Source of the DNA: DTU089 sp964421815
GTDB lineage: Bacteria > Bacillota > Clostridia > Oscillospirales > Acutalibacteraceae
Assembly: GCA_964421815.1 (NCBI GenBank)
Contig: CAYQYT010000006.1
Coordinates: forward strand, 72,585 to 136,584
Direction: 5' to 3'
Length of the DNA stretch: 64,000 bases
Below are positions 9,422-17,808 of the stretch, piece by piece. The translations under genes and the position numbers were made by a program. Positions within the stretch are counted from its first letter, which is position 1; every line of letters begins with the position of its first letter. The notes beneath the pieces are model-generated. The model did no database searches, was not told the origin of the DNA, and saw nothing but the letters and a program-made list of their open reading frames with translations.

Positions 9422-9501
9422 AGCACAGTTTTGCCGTTCGGTCAAGGATAAATAGCTTCGCTACGCCAAAGGCGTCCTTGACAGACCGTCACAACAGTGC
9501 T
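9422..9501. repeat. Long imperfect inverted repeat beside the IS110 transposase
   Basis: The 27-base arms 9422-9448 and 9475-9501 match at 21 positions and include a perfect 8-base core (GTCAAGGA/TCCTTGAC), around a 26-base loop. A smaller 9-base repeat (GCCTACAAA, 9303-9311 and 9350-9358) lies to its left. The 9300-9530 gap has no gene; a good ribosome site at about 9364 opens a six-codon frame only, possibly a gene start cut by the insertion. Confidence 0.6.
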
Positions 9502-9530
9502 GTATAGCAAATAAGGGTGGCAAAGCCACC

Positions 9531-10748
9531 TCATTCCGAAAATGTATTTTCAGAGGAAGATAAGTATTCGTTTACCTTAGCGTAATAACGGCGAAGGAAT
9601 TTGTTTGCAGCAGCAGTCATGTAAACATAATAAGGCTTACCCTCAGCGCGCTTTTTATCAATAAACTGAAATACCGGTTCGTTTTCGGGTGCGTTTTGAA
9701 GATAGCATTTCATTATGTTAAACAGGGTTTTGCGCAGATATGGTGAACCGCGCTTTGTAGTGCCGGAGTTCCTGCCGTATTTATCACCGGAATCGTTCGG
9801 AGCAGGATCAATTCCCGCGAATGCCACAAGAGATTGTTTTCGGGCAAAACGGCGAACATCGCCGATTTCGGCCATAAGCTGAGGTCCGAAGGTGTCACCT
9901 ATACCGAACATTTGCATAACGACGGGATATTCCGGCAGCATAGCTGCAAGACGGTTCATTTCCGTGCGATATAGCTCTACGGAACGGGAAATAGCGGTAA
10001 GTTGCTTTGCGGCTTCCTGAACAATAACTTTGGTGGTTTGGGACTTCGGAACTAAAACAACAGCGTTTTTGGCAAGGTTATATACCTTTTCAACGGTATT
10101 TGAACGAACCAAATATCCGTGCCGTTTACACCATTTTCGGTAACGCTCAGCGAAAGCCTCCTTACTGTACTTTCGCACACACTCTGCGTGCCAAAAGGTG
10201 ATGACGAAATCCACCCATTTTTGCGAGCCGTCACTTCGCACGGGGCTGTCAAAACATTTGCGGATTCCGGGAAAGGTTTGTTCAAGTAAAGCTATTAAGT
10301 TGTTGGCACTTGCGGTTTTCTGCTTTGAAGCAAGGTGAAACTGGCGGTTGAGAGTTTTTAAATCATATCTAATAGTATCCATAGGAGTATAATCTCTCAA
10401 ATCCGCCCAATTGTCAAGAGTATAGCGAGCAATTTTCAGTGCATCGGCTTTATCCGTTTTGACCTTACGGAGCGAATTTCCACCGTATTCCTTGATTAGC
10501 AACGGATTAACGGCGCTAACAAAAAGACCGGAATTGTGCAGTGTGTTGGCTACAGGTTCGTAATACCGTCCTGTATGCTCCATTACGACGCGTGTTTCTC
10601 CTTCAATGGATTTTAACTGTTCTGCAAGAGCATTTAACTCCGCATTACTGTGACCTACTTCAAAAGGTAGCATTACCATTTCACCGAAAGGTCTTAAAAC
10701 GGCAACCATGCTCTTACCTCTGGAAATATCAATTCCTACTGCGTTCAT
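9531..10748 (-). CDS. IS110-family DEDD transposase
   Basis: A 405-residue recombinase. The N-terminal RuvC-like DEDD domain shows GIDISRGK (first Asp), VVMEHTGRYYEP (Glu) and VKTDKADALKIA (two Asp). The C-terminal Transposase_20 domain has FGIGDTFGPQLMAEIGD and the Ser-bearing DSGDKYGRNSGTTKRGSP. These enzymes move circular IS copies under guidance of a bridge RNA, without long terminal repeats. The ATG follows an AAGGAG site. The reading frame is intact, so the copy may be active. It lies opposite to the ICE genes around it. Confidence 0.93.
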   Translation of the reverse strand: MNAVGIDISRGKSMVAVLRPFGEMVMLPFEVGHSNAELNALAEQLKSIEGETRVVMEHTGRYYEPVANTLHNSGLFVSAVNPLLIKEYGGNSLRKVKTDKADALKIARYTLDNWADLRDYTPMDTIRYDLKTLNRQFHLASKQKTASANNLIALLEQTFPGIRKCFDSPVRSDGSQKWVDFVITFWHAECVRKYSKEAFAERYRKWCKRHGYLVRSNTVEKVYNLAKNAVVLVPKSQTTKVIVQEAAKQLTAISRSVELYRTEMNRLAAMLPEYPVVMQMFGIGDTFGPQLMAEIGDVRRFARKQSLVAFAGIDPAPNDSGDKYGRNSGTTKRGSPYLRKTLFNIMKCYLQNAPENEPVFQFIDKKRAEGKPYYVYMTAAANKFLRRYYAKVNEYLSSSENTFSE

Positions 10749-10759
10749 CTCAAAACTCC

Positions 10760-10990
10760 TTGTAATTGTATTTGTGACGGTTTACACCGACCTTTACCCA
10801 TCACCGATTCAATCTGTTTTTTGATGCGAACGCTTAGGTTCTACCTACTAAAATCGAACGCTGTGAATAGGAGGTCGGCTGACTGACTTTCTGACGGACG
10901 TTTAAGTCCTTGGAGGTGGAGGTCAGACCGGTACCTCTCTATTCTAACAGCTTGGGCAATGAGATGTCCCATGCCTATGGCCGGCTGCCA
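10760..10990 (-). ncRNA. Candidate IS110 bridge RNA (left-end noncoding region)
   Basis: Upstream of the transposase there are about 270 bases without a gene, as in the IS110 subgroup where the bridge RNA precedes the recombinase. The stretch is highly structured. GAATAGGAGGT (10865-10875) pairs with 10933-10944, and inside it CTGAC/GTCAG (10891-10895 with 10922-10926) and GGAC/GTCC (10896-10899 with 10906-10909) leave an asymmetric internal loop. A second small hairpin lies at about 10830-10850. Loops of this kind carry the target and donor guides. The exact ends of the RNA and of the IS are not determined. Confidence 0.55.
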
Positions 10991-11034
10991 TAAATCAAGG
11001 GGCAAATATATAATAACAGGAGATGGTGATATAT

Positions 11035-11373
11035 ATGGCCTTGCTATTCTCTGCGGTAAGAGTAACCGCAAAAGATCAAGAGGTTGATTTCCTTGTTGGT
11101 GGAATCCCAAGGGAATACGAAGACCTTGAAGGCTGGACTGCCTTCGACAGATTTATGGAAGACATTGGTGAGGAAACCGAAGTCGCAATTCATGCGGAAG
11201 CATACCTTTATGGAGAGGAAGAAACACACCGAGCCACTCCCGAGGAAGTTGCTTACTTCATGAAAAGAATAGAAATGGATGATTCCTTCCTTTCTCGTTG
11301 CGATAACATCGAAAGTGTAAATTTCACCATCAATTGGTCTCCCGAGGAACTATTCAATATGGAGGTAAAATGA
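11035..11373 (+). CDS. Unknown 112-residue ICE protein
   Basis: Begins MALLFSAVRVTAKDQEVDFLVGGIPREY; acidic, no membrane segment. The start at 11035 is chosen over an ATG at 11023 because GGTGAT (11026-11031) is a good ribosome site for the later one, whereas AGGAG would touch the earlier one. It overlaps or abuts the DUF4314 gene and begins the left operon after the IS. I do not recognise a family. Confidence 0.65.
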   Translation: MALLFSAVRVTAKDQEVDFLVGGIPREYEDLEGWTAFDRFMEDIGEETEVAIHAEAYLYGEEETHRATPEEVAYFMKRIEMDDSFLSRCDNIESVNFTINWSPEELFNMEVK

Positions 11374-11374
11374 A

Positions 11375-11671
11375 ATGAATGATTGGGAAAGACAACATCG
11401 ACAGGCTCAAAGATATAAGGAAGCCTACCCGCCCGGCACTCGACTTATGCTATTAAGTATGAACGATCCGCATCACCCTGTTGAAAGCGGCACCCGAGGA
11501 ACAGTAGAACATGTTGACGATATGGGGACGATTCATATGAAATGGGATAACGGACGAGGCCTTGGCCTTGTTCCCGGCGAAGACGAATTCCGCAGATTGA
11601 CTCAAGAAGAAATTGATGAAGAACTTCGTGAACAAGCGCAGGAACAAGCGCCTCAAGAGCAGTCTATGTAG
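11375..11671 (+). CDS. DUF4314 domain protein
   Basis: 98 residues. The central YPPGTRLMLLSMNDPHHPVE, GTRGTVEHVDDMGTIHMKWDNG and GLVPGEDEFR match the small beta-barrel DUF4314 domain common in conjugative elements of Firmicutes. Its C-terminus is Gln/Glu-rich. Role unknown; always found among ICE accessory genes. Confidence 0.8.
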   Translation: MNDWERQHRQAQRYKEAYPPGTRLMLLSMNDPHHPVESGTRGTVEHVDDMGTIHMKWDNGRGLGLVPGEDEFRRLTQEEIDEELREQAQEQAPQEQSM

Positions 11672-11711
11672 AGAGCGAGGTGAATTGAAAAAAGAATAGG
11701 TCGGATGGCAT

Positions 11712-12824
11712 ATGGCTATCCAATTTATTGATTTATGTTCAGGAATCGGAGGTTTCCATTCTGGCTTGACGGCAACGGGTCATTACGAGTGTGTTGGACA
11801 CGCCGAAATAGACCCACACGCTTCAAAAGCGTATGCAGCCATATACGGAAAAGAAGGAGGTTTGAATTATGGTGACCTTCGAAAAATCAACCCAAAAGAC
11901 CTGCCCGACTTTGACCTTCTCTGTGCCGGATTTCCTTGTCAAAGTTTCTCTGTTGCAGGGCGAAGACTCGGCTTCCAAGATACAAGAGGCACTGTCTTCT
12001 TTGAAATTGCCCGAATCATTGCAGAGAAACGGCCTTCATTTCTTCTCTTGGAGAACGTCCCCGGTTTGCTTTCGCATGACGGCGGCAGGACACTTACTAC
12101 CATCTTCTCCTCGCTTGTTGAAATGGGGTACAATCTCGAATGGATGGTGCTTAACAGCAAATACTTCGGAGTCCCACAACAACGCCGAAGGTTGTACATT
12201 GTCGGATATCTTGATTCACGATGTGCCGGAAAAGTATTTCCTCTCGGAAGCAGCTATGCGAAAAATCTTAAGCAACTTATCCCCGGCGCACAAGGACAAC
12301 GAGTCTATGAAACAGATGGAATAGCTTGCACCCAATGTGCAAGTGCTGGTGGTTGGGGCGGTAAAACAGGATTATACTTTATTGACATGAATGTTAATCC
12401 GAAAATTACCGATGTTGCTCGGTGCATAACCGCAAGGCACGACTCAGGCGTTAGTAACCACAGAGGTGAACACTCTGCCGTGTTAATTGAAGATGAGCCG
12501 CCAAGAGCAATGCTCACCCCCGACAGAGAAAAAGTACGGCAACAAGGACGGCGATTAAAAGAGCCGGACGAAGCCATGTTTACCATTACTGCCCAAGATA
12601 AACATGGCATTTATCACAGAGGTCGAATCCGAAAACTTATGCCAATAGAATGTTGGCGATTACAAGGATTTACGGATGAACAATTTTATAAAGCAGTGAC
12701 TACCGGACTCAAGGATGGTCACCTATATAAGATGGCTGGAAATGCGGTTAGCGTTCCGGTCATTACTGCTATTGGGCAGAAATTATATGAAATAAACACC
12801 GAATTCGGTATCGTGAAGGAGTGA
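11712..12824 (+). CDS. Cytosine-5 DNA methyltransferase
   Basis: A 370-residue Dcm-type enzyme using SAM. Motif I is DLCSGIGGFHSGL near the N-terminus, motif IV GFPCQSFSVAG with catalytic Cys76, motif VI LENVPG, motif VIII QRRRRLYIVG, then a target-recognition region and motif X GNAVSVPV. No restriction endonuclease gene is next to it, so it is a solitary enzyme. On an ICE this may protect incoming DNA from host restriction. The recognition sequence cannot be read from the protein. Confidence 0.95.
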   Translation: MAIQFIDLCSGIGGFHSGLTATGHYECVGHAEIDPHASKAYAAIYGKEGGLNYGDLRKINPKDLPDFDLLCAGFPCQSFSVAGRRLGFQDTRGTVFFEIARIIAEKRPSFLLLENVPGLLSHDGGRTLTTIFSSLVEMGYNLEWMVLNSKYFGVPQQRRRLYIVGYLDSRCAGKVFPLGSSYAKNLKQLIPGAQGQRVYETDGIACTQCASAGGWGGKTGLYFIDMNVNPKITDVARCITARHDSGVSNHRGEHSAVLIEDEPPRAMLTPDREKVRQQGRRLKEPDEAMFTITAQDKHGIYHRGRIRKLMPIECWRLQGFTDEQFYKAVTTGLKDGHLYKMAGNAVSVPVITAIGQKLYEINTEFGIVKE

Positions 12825-12830
12825 TAAAAT

Positions 12831-13532
12831 ATGCCGAATCATGTAATTAACATCATCAACATAGATGGGGATAAGCAAAAAATTGAAGAAATGCTCTCCG
12901 CTATTCAGAACGATGAATTTGGACGAGGTTCTATTGATTTTGGGAAGATCATACCAATGCCCGAATCGCTGAACATCACCTCGGGTTCTCAAACGAAGGA
13001 TGGTCTTGACTATTACAGAGGTTTTGTAGACGTGTACACCCTCATGGGAACTCGTAAGGGGCTTGATCTTCTGAACATACCCGAAGAAAGTGAAAAGGTA
13101 TTTTTAAGGGCGAGAACCGATATTCCAAAGGACACATTCGAATTGGGAAAGGCGGCATATAAAAACCTGCTTCAACACGGCGCGCCAACATGGTACGAGT
13201 GGTGTATCGACAATTGGGGTACAAAATGGAACGCCTACGCATTTGACGAGTATTCTTCTGACCAAGCCGAAACTGGCGTCACAATCGCATTTCAGACAGC
13301 GTGGAGTGCTCCTCATCCCATCCTTGAAAAAATCTCGGAACTGTATCCCGAGGTTTCATTCGAACACATTTGGGCTGACGAAGATATCGGTCAAAATTGC
13401 GGTCAGCGAAATTATCAGAACGGTGAATGCACCGAAATATATTACCCCAATGAAGATGAAGCGGTAGAGTTCGCAAACAACGTTTGGGGCTATGACGAAA
13501 TTGATGAGGAAATGGGAGAACAAAGTCTATGA
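12831..13532 (+). CDS. YubB-like ferredoxin-fold protein (DUF1281)
   Basis: 233 residues starting MPNHVINIINIDGD, with IDFGKIIPMPESL, then WCIDNWGTKWNAY and the aromatic FQTAWSAPHPILEKISELYP. These are the marks of the plasmid and phage YubB/Api92-like family. The ribosome site lies inside the end of the methyltransferase gene, and the 3' end overlaps the next gene by four bases, so it belongs to the same operon. Function unknown. Confidence 0.8.
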   Translation: MPNHVINIINIDGDKQKIEEMLSAIQNDEFGRGSIDFGKIIPMPESLNITSGSQTKDGLDYYRGFVDVYTLMGTRKGLDLLNIPEESEKVFLRARTDIPKDTFELGKAAYKNLLQHGAPTWYEWCIDNWGTKWNAYAFDEYSSDQAETGVTIAFQTAWSAPHPILEKISELYPEVSFEHIWADEDIGQNCGQRNYQNGECTEIYYPNEDEAVEFANNVWGYDEIDEEMGEQSL

Positions 13533-14131
13533 GTGTAAAAAGAATCAATATAAAAGACCTTTTGCAATATGAAGGGCGTGAAGGACTAATACTCCAAGGC
13601 TGCGGAGGTGATCCTCAAGAGTGGATTGATGGGATTAACGAGCATCTAACGAAACAGGAGATACTTCTTGATGGTACCAAATTCGAAGCCGAAAACTGTG
13701 CCGTCTTCGACAATGATGGAATCACCTGCATTTTATATGAGTTTAACGATAAGGTAAATCTCAATATCGGAAAACTTGCAATGTGGAGATTAGGCACACA
13801 TGACGAATTCGGTGGAACGTGGCTCACGGACTTTGTTGATCACAAGTTTGGTGGCTTCCGTTTCAAGGAGCAATCAGAACAAACAAAGCCGGATTGTCCG
13901 CTTATCGGGCAAGACGGAAATATCTTCAATTTGATGGGCATCGCCTCTCGTACACTCCGTGAACACGGAATGACTGAGCAATCAAAGGAAATGACAAAAC
14001 GCATCACAGACAGTGCGCAGAGTTATTACGATGCCCTAAATATTATCGGCGAGTATGTAAACATTACCTCGGTTGATGATATGAACGAAGATATGGACGA
14101 AGATGAAGGGATGGATTTTAAATATGACTGA
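13529..14131 (+). CDS. Unknown 200-residue ICE protein
   Basis: Begins MSVKRINIKDLLQYEGREGLILQGCGGD and contains a WRLGTHDEFGGTWLTDFVDHKFGG segment. The C-terminus is very acidic (DDMNEDMDEDEGMD). Soluble. It overlaps the genes on both sides and is part of the left operon. I cannot assign a family. Confidence 0.7.
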   Translation: MSVKRINIKDLLQYEGREGLILQGCGGDPQEWIDGINEHLTKQEILLDGTKFEAENCAVFDNDGITCILYEFNDKVNLNIGKLAMWRLGTHDEFGGTWLTDFVDHKFGGFRFKEQSEQTKPDCPLIGQDGNIFNLMGIASRTLREHGMTEQSKEMTKRITDSAQSYYDALNIIGEYVNITSVDDMNEDMDEDEGMDFKYD

Positions 14132-14285
14132 ATTCGTGTTTTTAATTATAGGAATCCTTATCGGTGGTTGCTTCGGACTCAGCTTGATGTCCTGTCTGCA
14201 GCTTAATCGTGTCAATTTCTACGAAGATGAAATCAGAAAGCTGAAAAAGCAACTTCGTGAGGAAAAAGCCAAAAATAATATTTAA
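14124..14285 (+). CDS. Small single-span protein (DUF3789-like)
   Basis: 53 residues from the ATG at 14124, which overlaps the previous stop by eight bases. The start gives MTEFVFLIIGILIGGCFG, one membrane segment, then a short charged helix ending in EEKAKNNI. This resembles the small DUF3789 proteins of Clostridia ICEs. A longer frame from 14103 begins inside the previous gene and is less likely. Confidence 0.65.
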   Translation: MTEFVFLIIGILIGGCFGLSLMSCLQLNRVNFYEDEIRKLKKQLREEKAKNNI

Positions 14286-14293
14286 TGATTTTG

Positions 14294-14336
14294 AGGTCGT
14301 TGATGTGTGTAAACACAAAAACGACCTGTTTTTGTT
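14294..14336 (+). terminator. Terminator inside the left operon
   Basis: AGGTCGTT (14294-14301) pairs with AACGACCT (14320-14327), with an inner GTGT/ACAC helix, followed by a T-rich run. It separates the DUF3789-like gene from the adenine methyltransferase. Confidence 0.75.
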
Positions 14337-14377
14337 TTATACCACAACTGCCTCCTATTGAAAGGAGGTCGGTTACT

Positions 14378-15304
14378 TTGTCCGGCTCGGTAAGCCCATT
14401 ACCGTGGACTGGAAGCAAAGGATGCATCTACACGACAATCGATGCATTTATGCCTCCGCACAAAACCTACGTGGAAGCATGTATGGGTAGTGCGGAGGTT
14501 TTTCTGCGCAAGAAACCTTCGGAACGAGAAATCATCAACGACTATAACGGTGACTTGGTGAAATTTTTCCGAGTTCTTCAACGCAGTGAGAAATTAGCAT
14601 ATCTGATAGGACGGCTGTATTTGTCCTTCAATTCGGAACAGCTATTCAAAGCAAACAAGGCAATGCTTGCCGATGTCCCTAATATTCTCGATGACCTTAC
14701 CGAAACATCGGTAATCATTGAAAATGCAGAATGGAGTGATATTGAAAAAGCCGTAGCCTTCTTTGAAAATCAGATATTCAGCTTCTCCTCCACCGGTAAA
14801 ACATTTGCTATCGCAAAGAAAGACATGACAAAAAGGTTCGGCAGATTAGTCGCTGCTTGTAGCAGACTGAGAAATGCGGTTATTATGCATCGAGATTACA
14901 AGGATTGCATTTCTTATGCGGCAGGTAAAGACACCTTCATTCTGCTCGATCCCCCGTATAAGGGTACGGAAAATTACTATCAAAAAGCCAACTTTGGAGC
15001 GGATGAGCATGCGATGCTTTTCGAGTTCATGAACGGCATTCATGAAAAATATAAAGGCGAATGCAAATTCATAATCACATATAATAACGATCCATATATT
15101 AAAGCGCTTGCGGACAAATATGGGTTTGATACCTATGTGAAAGAACGCTTGCACAATATGGCTCAAAGCACCAAGCCCGGCGAAATGTTTGAGGAACTGC
15201 TCATTGGTAACTACAAGCTACTGGAACAGGCCGAAACAAACCAAAACTATCTGTTGGAACAGTCCCGGCAGTTAACACTATTTGATTTTCAATATGATTA
15301 TTAA
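14378..15304 (+). CDS. D12-class N6-adenine DNA methyltransferase (Dam-like)
   Basis: 308 residues from a TTG start that has an AAAGGAGG site nine bases upstream; a frame extending to 14285 has no ribosome site and would run through the terminator. The SAM site is PLPWTGSKG near the start, then YVEACMGSAEVF, and the catalytic motif is DPPY (191-194). Helical insert in the middle is the target-recognition part. Again no partner nuclease is present, so it is solitary like the C5 enzyme. Confidence 0.92.
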   Translation: MSGSVSPLPWTGSKGCIYTTIDAFMPPHKTYVEACMGSAEVFLRKKPSEREIINDYNGDLVKFFRVLQRSEKLAYLIGRLYLSFNSEQLFKANKAMLADVPNILDDLTETSVIIENAEWSDIEKAVAFFENQIFSFSSTGKTFAIAKKDMTKRFGRLVAACSRLRNAVIMHRDYKDCISYAAGKDTFILLDPPYKGTENYYQKANFGADEHAMLFEFMNGIHEKYKGECKFIITYNNDPYIKALADKYGFDTYVKERLHNMAQSTKPGEMFEELLIGNYKLLEQAETNQNYLLEQSRQLTLFDFQYDY

Positions 15305-15318
15305 GGAGAACAAAGACT

Positions 15319-15561
15319 ATGGATTACAATGTGGAATTTAAAATCACGCTGCCGGACGAATTACTCAGTACCTTCGGCATTGATGAGGATACGCCGTTTG
15401 AAGCATACTTTGAAGACGGTGCTATTAGGGTAAGAATTCTCGATGAAGACGAACTCGATATCTATGATAGCGAAGACTTTGATGACGAGAGCGGCGTTGA
15501 TGAATGTATAGGTTGCCCGTACTATTGCGAAAATAGCGGTGCATGCCTCTACGATGAATAA
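15319..15561 (+). CDS. Acidic AbrB-like protein with a Cys-rich tail
   Basis: 80 residues. The first half (FKITLPDELLSTFGIDEDTP, then FEDGAIRVRILDED) has the pattern of a swapped-hairpin AbrB/MazE domain but is strongly acidic. The end has four to five cysteines (ECIGCPYYCENSGACLYDE). It is the first of two AbrB-like genes in tandem, ten bases apart. DNA binding by such an acidic version is doubtful; it could act on its basic neighbour. Confidence 0.55.
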   Translation: MDYNVEFKITLPDELLSTFGIDEDTPFEAYFEDGAIRVRILDEDELDIYDSEDFDDESGVDECIGCPYYCENSGACLYDE

Positions 15562-15579
15562 AGAAGGAGTGTGAATAGA

Positions 15580-15882
15580 GTGAACAGAAAAATTGTGCGA
15601 GTCCTCGGAAAGCGAGGAAGAATCACTATCCCCTATGAGATTCGAGTACGTAACAAAATCGGTTACAATGATATCCTTTCCTTTGAAGAACAGGATAAAA
15701 ATACAATTATTGTGCGGAAAGAAAAACTGTGTGGGGGCTGCACACCCGATTGCTTTGATGAAAGTCAGGATTTGTCCATTAAAGATTTTCTTGACAGTCT
15801 TACCCCGGCACAGCAGCGCGAGGCAACGATCTACCTCAATCTATTGTGGGCGCAAAAAGAAGGGGTGACCCAAAATGGCTGA
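15580..15882 (+). CDS. AbrB/SpoVT-type DNA-binding protein
   Basis: About 100 residues from a GTG at 15580, which fits the GGAG site better than the GTG at 15571. The N-terminal RVLGKRGRITIPYEIR, DILSFEEQDKNTIIVRK is a typical AbrB swapped-hairpin DNA-binding domain. It is followed by a CGGCTPDC cysteine group and a helical tail (LTPAQQREATIYLNLLWAQK). It overlaps the DUF3849 gene by eight bases. Probably a regulator of ICE genes. Confidence 0.75.
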   Translation: MNRKIVRVLGKRGRITIPYEIRVRNKIGYNDILSFEEQDKNTIIVRKEKLCGGCTPDCFDESQDLSIKDFLDSLTPAQQREATIYLNLLWAQKEGVTQNG

Positions 15883-16588
15883 ACATAAAAGTGTTTATTT
15901 ATGGTCTTTACGAGAAGCTCAAAAACTTGGTGAGCAAAATTTGTGGAAAGAATCATATAAGGAGAATTGCAGCTGTGCCAGAGATATTGAAAAGTGCATT
16001 GAAGACGGCTATTCTGAGAACAGCCTAAACACGGACGGTGCAAAAGATATCATAGAGCGGTACGGCTACAACCGAGTCAATTGGGTGTTGGCCAATACCA
16101 TCCAAAGAAAGGATGCCGATGGCAGACTTTCTCAGCAGAATAAAGAGTGGGCTAAGTCGTTCTACATTCCCGATGATGAAATGCGGTGGCATTTTGAAGT
16201 TGACTCTCATCCCGGTCTCACCGATCTTTTTGTGAATCGTGTTCGAAAGGAGTGGCAATCTCTCGGATTGTTCGATAGAAGTCATTGCACTGATGAAAAT
16301 GACTACGAAGGCAAGCTACTTGTTATGAACCCCTCCACGCTAAAGGATCAATACAAAACACCCGATTTTCAGCTATTCTTTGCTACAAGTGGGTTTGGAT
16401 GCGATCCGACAAAGTTAGGAACGGCAGTATATGGGTTCTTTCTAAAGGATGATGAACATACGCACTTCCGCCGATCGGATTTTATTGGAGTAATTAAGGA
16501 CGAGTGCATTCCCGAATGGGCGCAAGAAAAGCTTCAACTAATGCAAGAAGCATCAGAAGATACTGGAATGAAGATGGAAGGAGTATAA
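15875..16588 (+). CDS. DUF3849-type ICE protein
   Basis: 237 residues. The segment YGYNRVNWVLANTIQ, RLSQQNKEWAKSF followed by HFEVDSHPGLTDLFVNRVRKEW matches what I know of DUF3849, a domain seen in large polyvalent ICE and phage proteins. An N-terminal WSLREAQKLGEQNLW segment with a Cys pair precedes it. Soluble, function unknown. Start chosen for the GGGGTGAC site inside the preceding gene. Confidence 0.72.
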   Translation: MAEHKSVYLWSLREAQKLGEQNLWKESYKENCSCARDIEKCIEDGYSENSLNTDGAKDIIERYGYNRVNWVLANTIQRKDADGRLSQQNKEWAKSFYIPDDEMRWHFEVDSHPGLTDLFVNRVRKEWQSLGLFDRSHCTDENDYEGKLLVMNPSTLKDQYKTPDFQLFFATSGFGCDPTKLGTAVYGFFLKDDEHTHFRRSDFIGVIKDECIPEWAQEKLQLMQEASEDTGMKMEGV

Positions 16589-16591
16589 ACC

Positions 16592-17260
16592 ATGAGAGTT
16601 AAGATTTATCAGATTAGTCATGACCGTGATATTCATAACAAGAAGTTTATATCCTTGGGAGAAAATGAAATGGTTGATCCTTCTACCTATGATGAGGTGT
16701 TTAATGCAGAATTGGATGAGTCAGATCTTGAAGCAATCTATACTCGCTTTAACACAGAAGGTCACCCTTTGCACCGAGGGCATTCGTTATCTGTATCTGA
16801 TGTGGTTGTCGTAGAAGACAAAGCGTATATCTGCCAAAGCGTTGGATTCAAGGAAGTTACATTTGATGAATTGAAAACGCAAAAGCCGGATAATCTTATG
16901 CGCGTTGTGTATGTTGAGCCTAACAAACCTGCTTATGTGGCAGAGGTGGAACACACACTCAAAGGAGAACAAAGAGCGGTAAAGGGTTTAATCGAACCCG
17001 TATATATTGAAAATGACGGCACTTGCCTAATATGCAATGAGGAAGCAAAGCTCGAAGGTATGGAAGGCAACAGACGGTTCGGTGATGGTAGTTCTATCAT
17101 TGCCGGACCATTTTTTGTTGTCGGTCTTACTGAAGATGACTTTAGAGGTTTAACTGACAAGGAGGTGATGAAATATATGGATCGGTTCAGCGAGCCTGAA
17201 CAAATCTCTCAAGAAGAAGTTCAGGGCGATATGGGAATAACAATTATAACTGGAATGTGA
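16592..17260 (+). CDS. YodL-DUF3846 two-domain ICE protein
   Basis: 222 residues. Residues 1-95 resemble the YodL domain (VKIYQISHDRDIHNKKFISL, then HRGHSLSVSDVVVVEDKA). Residues 100-210 match DUF3846 (MRVVYVEPNKPAYVAEVE, ICNEEAKLEGMEGNRR, IIAGPFFVVGLTEDDFRGL). Both domains are common in Firmicutes conjugative elements and their role is not known. It follows the DUF3849 gene by three bases with a GGAG site. Confidence 0.82.
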   Translation: MRVKIYQISHDRDIHNKKFISLGENEMVDPSTYDEVFNAELDESDLEAIYTRFNTEGHPLHRGHSLSVSDVVVVEDKAYICQSVGFKEVTFDELKTQKPDNLMRVVYVEPNKPAYVAEVEHTLKGEQRAVKGLIEPVYIENDGTCLICNEEAKLEGMEGNRRFGDGSSIIAGPFFVVGLTEDDFRGLTDKEVMKYMDRFSEPEQISQEEVQGDMGITIITGM

Positions 17261-17283
17261 AATCAAAACGGAGGTAATGAACT

Positions 17284-17730
17284 ATGGCAACAAAGAAAAC
17301 AGGTGGCGTTAAAGCCCCAAAAGAAGTCGAAAAGAAAACCCCTGAACAGGTTGTGAAAAACGAAGCTGCGGAACGCCAGTATAAAGTTCCTTTTATTTCG
17401 GCGAGAATTGATCGAATGGCAACTGATCCAAACAGTAAAATTAAAGCAAATGCAAGCGTTACTCTTGGCAATCATTTTGCTGTTCACGGCTTCAAAATCT
17501 ATGATGCCGGTGAAGGAAAAGGCCCACAGGTTTTGTACCCTGCGACCAAAGGAAATGACGGCAATTTTTACGATAATTTTCATCCTGTTACCAAGGAAGG
17601 TCGAGAAGCAATCAATGGATATATTCTTGATGCCTACGAGCAGAAGCTCCAACAGACACAGGATGAAGAACAGGCAACCGGTGAAGACCTCGATGAAGAC
17701 GAGGAACCTGCCTTTGAGCAGACAATGTAG
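17284..17730 (+). CDS. SpoVG family protein
   Basis: 148 residues. The core FISARIDRMATDPNSKIKA, ASVTLGNHFAVHGFKIYD, and LYPATKGNDGNFYDNFHPVTKEGREAING is SpoVG, a small nucleic-acid-binding regulator of sporulation, septation and virulence in Gram-positives. It has an extra basic N-terminus and an acidic C-terminal tail. Copies on ICEs are common and may redirect host regulation. Last gene of the left operon. Confidence 0.85.
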   Translation: MATKKTGGVKAPKEVEKKTPEQVVKNEAAERQYKVPFISARIDRMATDPNSKIKANASVTLGNHFAVHGFKIYDAGEGKGPQVLYPATKGNDGNFYDNFHPVTKEGREAINGYILDAYEQKLQQTQDEEQATGEDLDEDEEPAFEQTM

Positions 17731-17808
17731 GCGTTTTTGTTAAATAATCGTAATTCGCTGGACTTTTGAAAATGTTTCGGTATTGTGTAGTTAGAGGTGA
17801 TGATTATG

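Larger units (their letters stand above)
9360..11010 (-). mobile_element. IS110-family insertion sequence (ends approximate)
   Basis: The transposase and its structured left end sit between two ICE genes. IS110 elements lack clear terminal inverted repeats, so the boundaries were only bracketed by the neighbouring genes. Confidence 0.7.

Noticed and set aside
14286..14377. Upstream extension of the Dam-like gene from 14285
   Set aside because: It would be translated through a terminator hairpin; the TTG at 14378 has a proper ribosome site.
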